Below are positions 62,779 to 64,000 of a stretch of 64,000 bases of DNA, in pieces. Source of the stretch: Bordetella parapertussis (lineage in GTDB: Bacteria > Pseudomonadota > Gammaproteobacteria > Burkholderiales > SG8-41); assembly GCA_945864585.1 (NCBI GenBank), contig CAMBCF010000002.1, forward strand, positions 1 through 64,000, written 5' to 3'. A model generated the notes under the pieces. It ran no database searches. It was given only the letters and a program-made list of their open reading frames with translations, and was not told the origin of the DNA. Position 1 is the first letter of the stretch. Each line of letters begins with the position of its first letter. Position numbers and translations under genes: made by a program.

Positions 62779-63744
62779 TTATTCAACACGCAGTCCGGCA
62801 CTGCGCACCACTTGCGCCCATTTCCTGATTTCAGATTTCACGAAGGCAGTGAATTGCGCCGGTGTGTTACCCACGCCTTCCGCACCCATGCCCGACAAAC
62901 GTTCCTTGATGTCCGCAGCCGCGAGCGCCTTTACCGTTTCGGTGTGCAGTCTCGACACTATCGCGTTCGGCGTCGCGGCAGGCAGGAATAATCCGTTCCA
63001 GCCGACGATTTCATATCCCTTCAATCCTGATTCGTCCAGCGTAGGCACTTCGGGCACCAGCGTGGAACGCTTGAGACCGCTGATCGCGAGTACGCGCAAT
63101 TTACCGGACTTTACAAACGGCAGCGTGCTGGGAATATTTTCCAGCATCAGTTGCAACTGGCCACCGATCAGATCGGCGAGCGCCGGCCCGCCGCCCTTGT
63201 ACGGCACGTGGGTCATTTGCAGTCCGGCCATCGATTTGAGCATTTCTCCAGCAAGGTGCGGCGTGGTGCCCGGGCCGCCGGAGCCGAAGTTGAATTTGCC
63301 GGGATTGGCTTTTGCGTGCGCGATAAAATCCTTGAGCGACTTCACCGGTAGCGACGGATGCACCACCAGTATCAGCGGCGCGGAAGCCACCAGACTCACC
63401 GGCGCGAGATCCTTCACGGTATCGTAGGGCAGTTTCTTGTGCAGACTCGGGTTCACCGCCAGCGTGAGGCTCATCATCAGCAGCGTGTAACCGTCGGGCG
63501 CCGCCTTCGCCGCGATATCGGTGCCGATGATGCCGCTGGCGCCGCCGCGATTGTCAATGATCACCTGCTGCCCGAGGCTTTCGGAAAACTTCTGCCCGAT
63601 GATGCGTGCCATGATGTCGTTCGAGCCGCCCGGTGCGAACGGCACGATCAGCCGCAGCGGTTTATTCGGATAGGCCTGGGCTGAGCCTGTCGAACTGACA
63701 CACATTAATAGCGCGACTGCACACAAACGCAACACGGAAACCAT
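62779..63744 (-). CDS. Bug/TctC-family periplasmic solute receptor
   Basis: The 321-residue protein starts at ATG 63744 after GAGGATAGCC; the longer frame to 63909 adds unrelated residues. It has LRLIVPFAPGGSNDIMARII, VIIDNRGGASGIIGTDIAAK and HVPYKGGGPALADLIGGQLQ. The residues STGSAQAY before the mature start are encoded by a half REP-like repeat (63675-63695). It is divergent from the partial Bug gene at 63841. Confidence 0.92.
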   Translation of the reverse strand: MVSVLRLCAVALLMCVSSTGSAQAYPNKPLRLIVPFAPGGSNDIMARIIGQKFSESLGQQVIIDNRGGASGIIGTDIAAKAAPDGYTLLMMSLTLAVNPSLHKKLPYDTVKDLAPVSLVASAPLILVVHPSLPVKSLKDFIAHAKANPGKFNFGSGGPGTTPHLAGEMLKSMAGLQMTHVPYKGGGPALADLIGGQLQLMLENIPSTLPFVKSGKLRVLAISGLKRSTLVPEVPTLDESGLKGYEIVGWNGLFLPAATPNAIVSRLHTETVKALAAADIKERLSGMGAEGVGNTPAQFTAFVKSEIRKWAQVVRSAGLRVE

Positions 63745-63840
63745 GGCTATCCTCGCGAGATGGAATACTCTATAGTCGAATTTTACAGCTAACCACGATG
63801 TTATAAAGGCACACTTGATCTCATGCAAAAAGGCGCACAC

Positions 63841-64000
63841 ATGATTTCGCATATCACTTTCAAAATTCTTGCACTGACTGCAGCATTGGCCGGCATCCCC
63901 ATGGCGCACGCCGCATCTGTGGAAGTGGACAAGTACCCCACCAAGCCGGTGCGCTTCATCGCGCCCTTTGTCCCCGGCGGCGGCACTGACATCACCTCTC
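63841..64000 (+). CDS. Bug/TctC-family receptor, cut by the window end
   Basis: ATG 63841 follows AAAAAGG by eight bases. It encodes a signal peptide (MISHITFKILALTAALAGIP) and the mature start YPTKPVRFIAPFVPGGGTDI. The frame is open at the end of the window. It shares a 96-base divergent promoter region with the gene at 63744. Confidence 0.88.
   Translation, partial: MISHITFKILALTAALAGIPMAHAASVEVDKYPTKPVRFIAPFVPGGGTDITS

Overview
The window looks like the chromosome of a GC-rich betaproteobacterium, most likely Burkholderiales. The main pointer is the load of Bug-type (TctC-like) periplasmic solute receptors: ten loci whole or broken, with no TctA/TctB membrane partners in view. Three MmgE/PrpD proteins, a class I acyl-CoA ligase, a Rieske oxygenase and two Gfo/Idh/MocA oxidoreductases fit that lifestyle. 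The dapA-bamC order is also usual for the class. No rRNA, intact tRNA or CRISPR array was seen.

Region 1 (1-6.2 kb) is mobile and plasmid-like debris. It holds an IS91-type transposase broken by a small palindromic repeat, a Fic fragment fused in frame to a Bug receptor tail, an RHH/zeta-like toxin/small-protein module, a DUF3800 gene, an intact IS1634-type element inserted exactly at the DUF3800 stop codon, an HsdR start fragment and a tRNA-His-like relic. Region 2 (6.2-17.9 kb) is core genome: mutS, a phosphoesterase, slyD and a peroxiredoxin, a RoxA-type ribosomal oxygenase, a lipoprotein with a clear terminator, then dapA-bamC-MBL hydrolase. Region 3 (18-28.9 kb) mixes catabolic genes: MmgE/PrpD, 5'-nucleotidase, Bug receptors, a Rieske-sirtuin-GST operon, a hydrolase with a histone-like tail, a REP-associated tyrosine transposase (RAYT) between its own REP repeats, and a glycosyltransferase.

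Region 4 (28.9-38.4 kb) is a decaying defence and addiction island. It has several repeat families, a Fic gene whose stop overlaps the first codons of a vanished hsdM, a hydrolase fragment, a NUDIX/PLD-helicase/small-protein operon whose helicase carries one in-frame TAA, a TacA-type antitoxin remnant, and a ParD-ParE-HI1420 cluster. Region 5 (38.6-64 kb) is catabolic again. It contains an enolase-superfamily/NHL pair, a MmgE-hydrolase-HAD operon, a Bug-pirin-Bug-acyl-CoA ligase-amidohydrolase operon, ygiQ, a PcaD/PcaC-like remnant, and a closing run of Bug receptors next to a third MmgE/PrpD gene.

At least seven families of short palindromic or REP-like repeats run through the window. They interrupt genes, lie between convergent genes, encode part of two Bug signal-peptide junctions, supply the ygiQ stop codon and sit inside ygiQ in frame. 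Three core genes share an exact TATAAT-N7-ATG arrangement, which predicts leaderless mRNAs. All calls come from reading the sequence and family knowledge; no database search was run.
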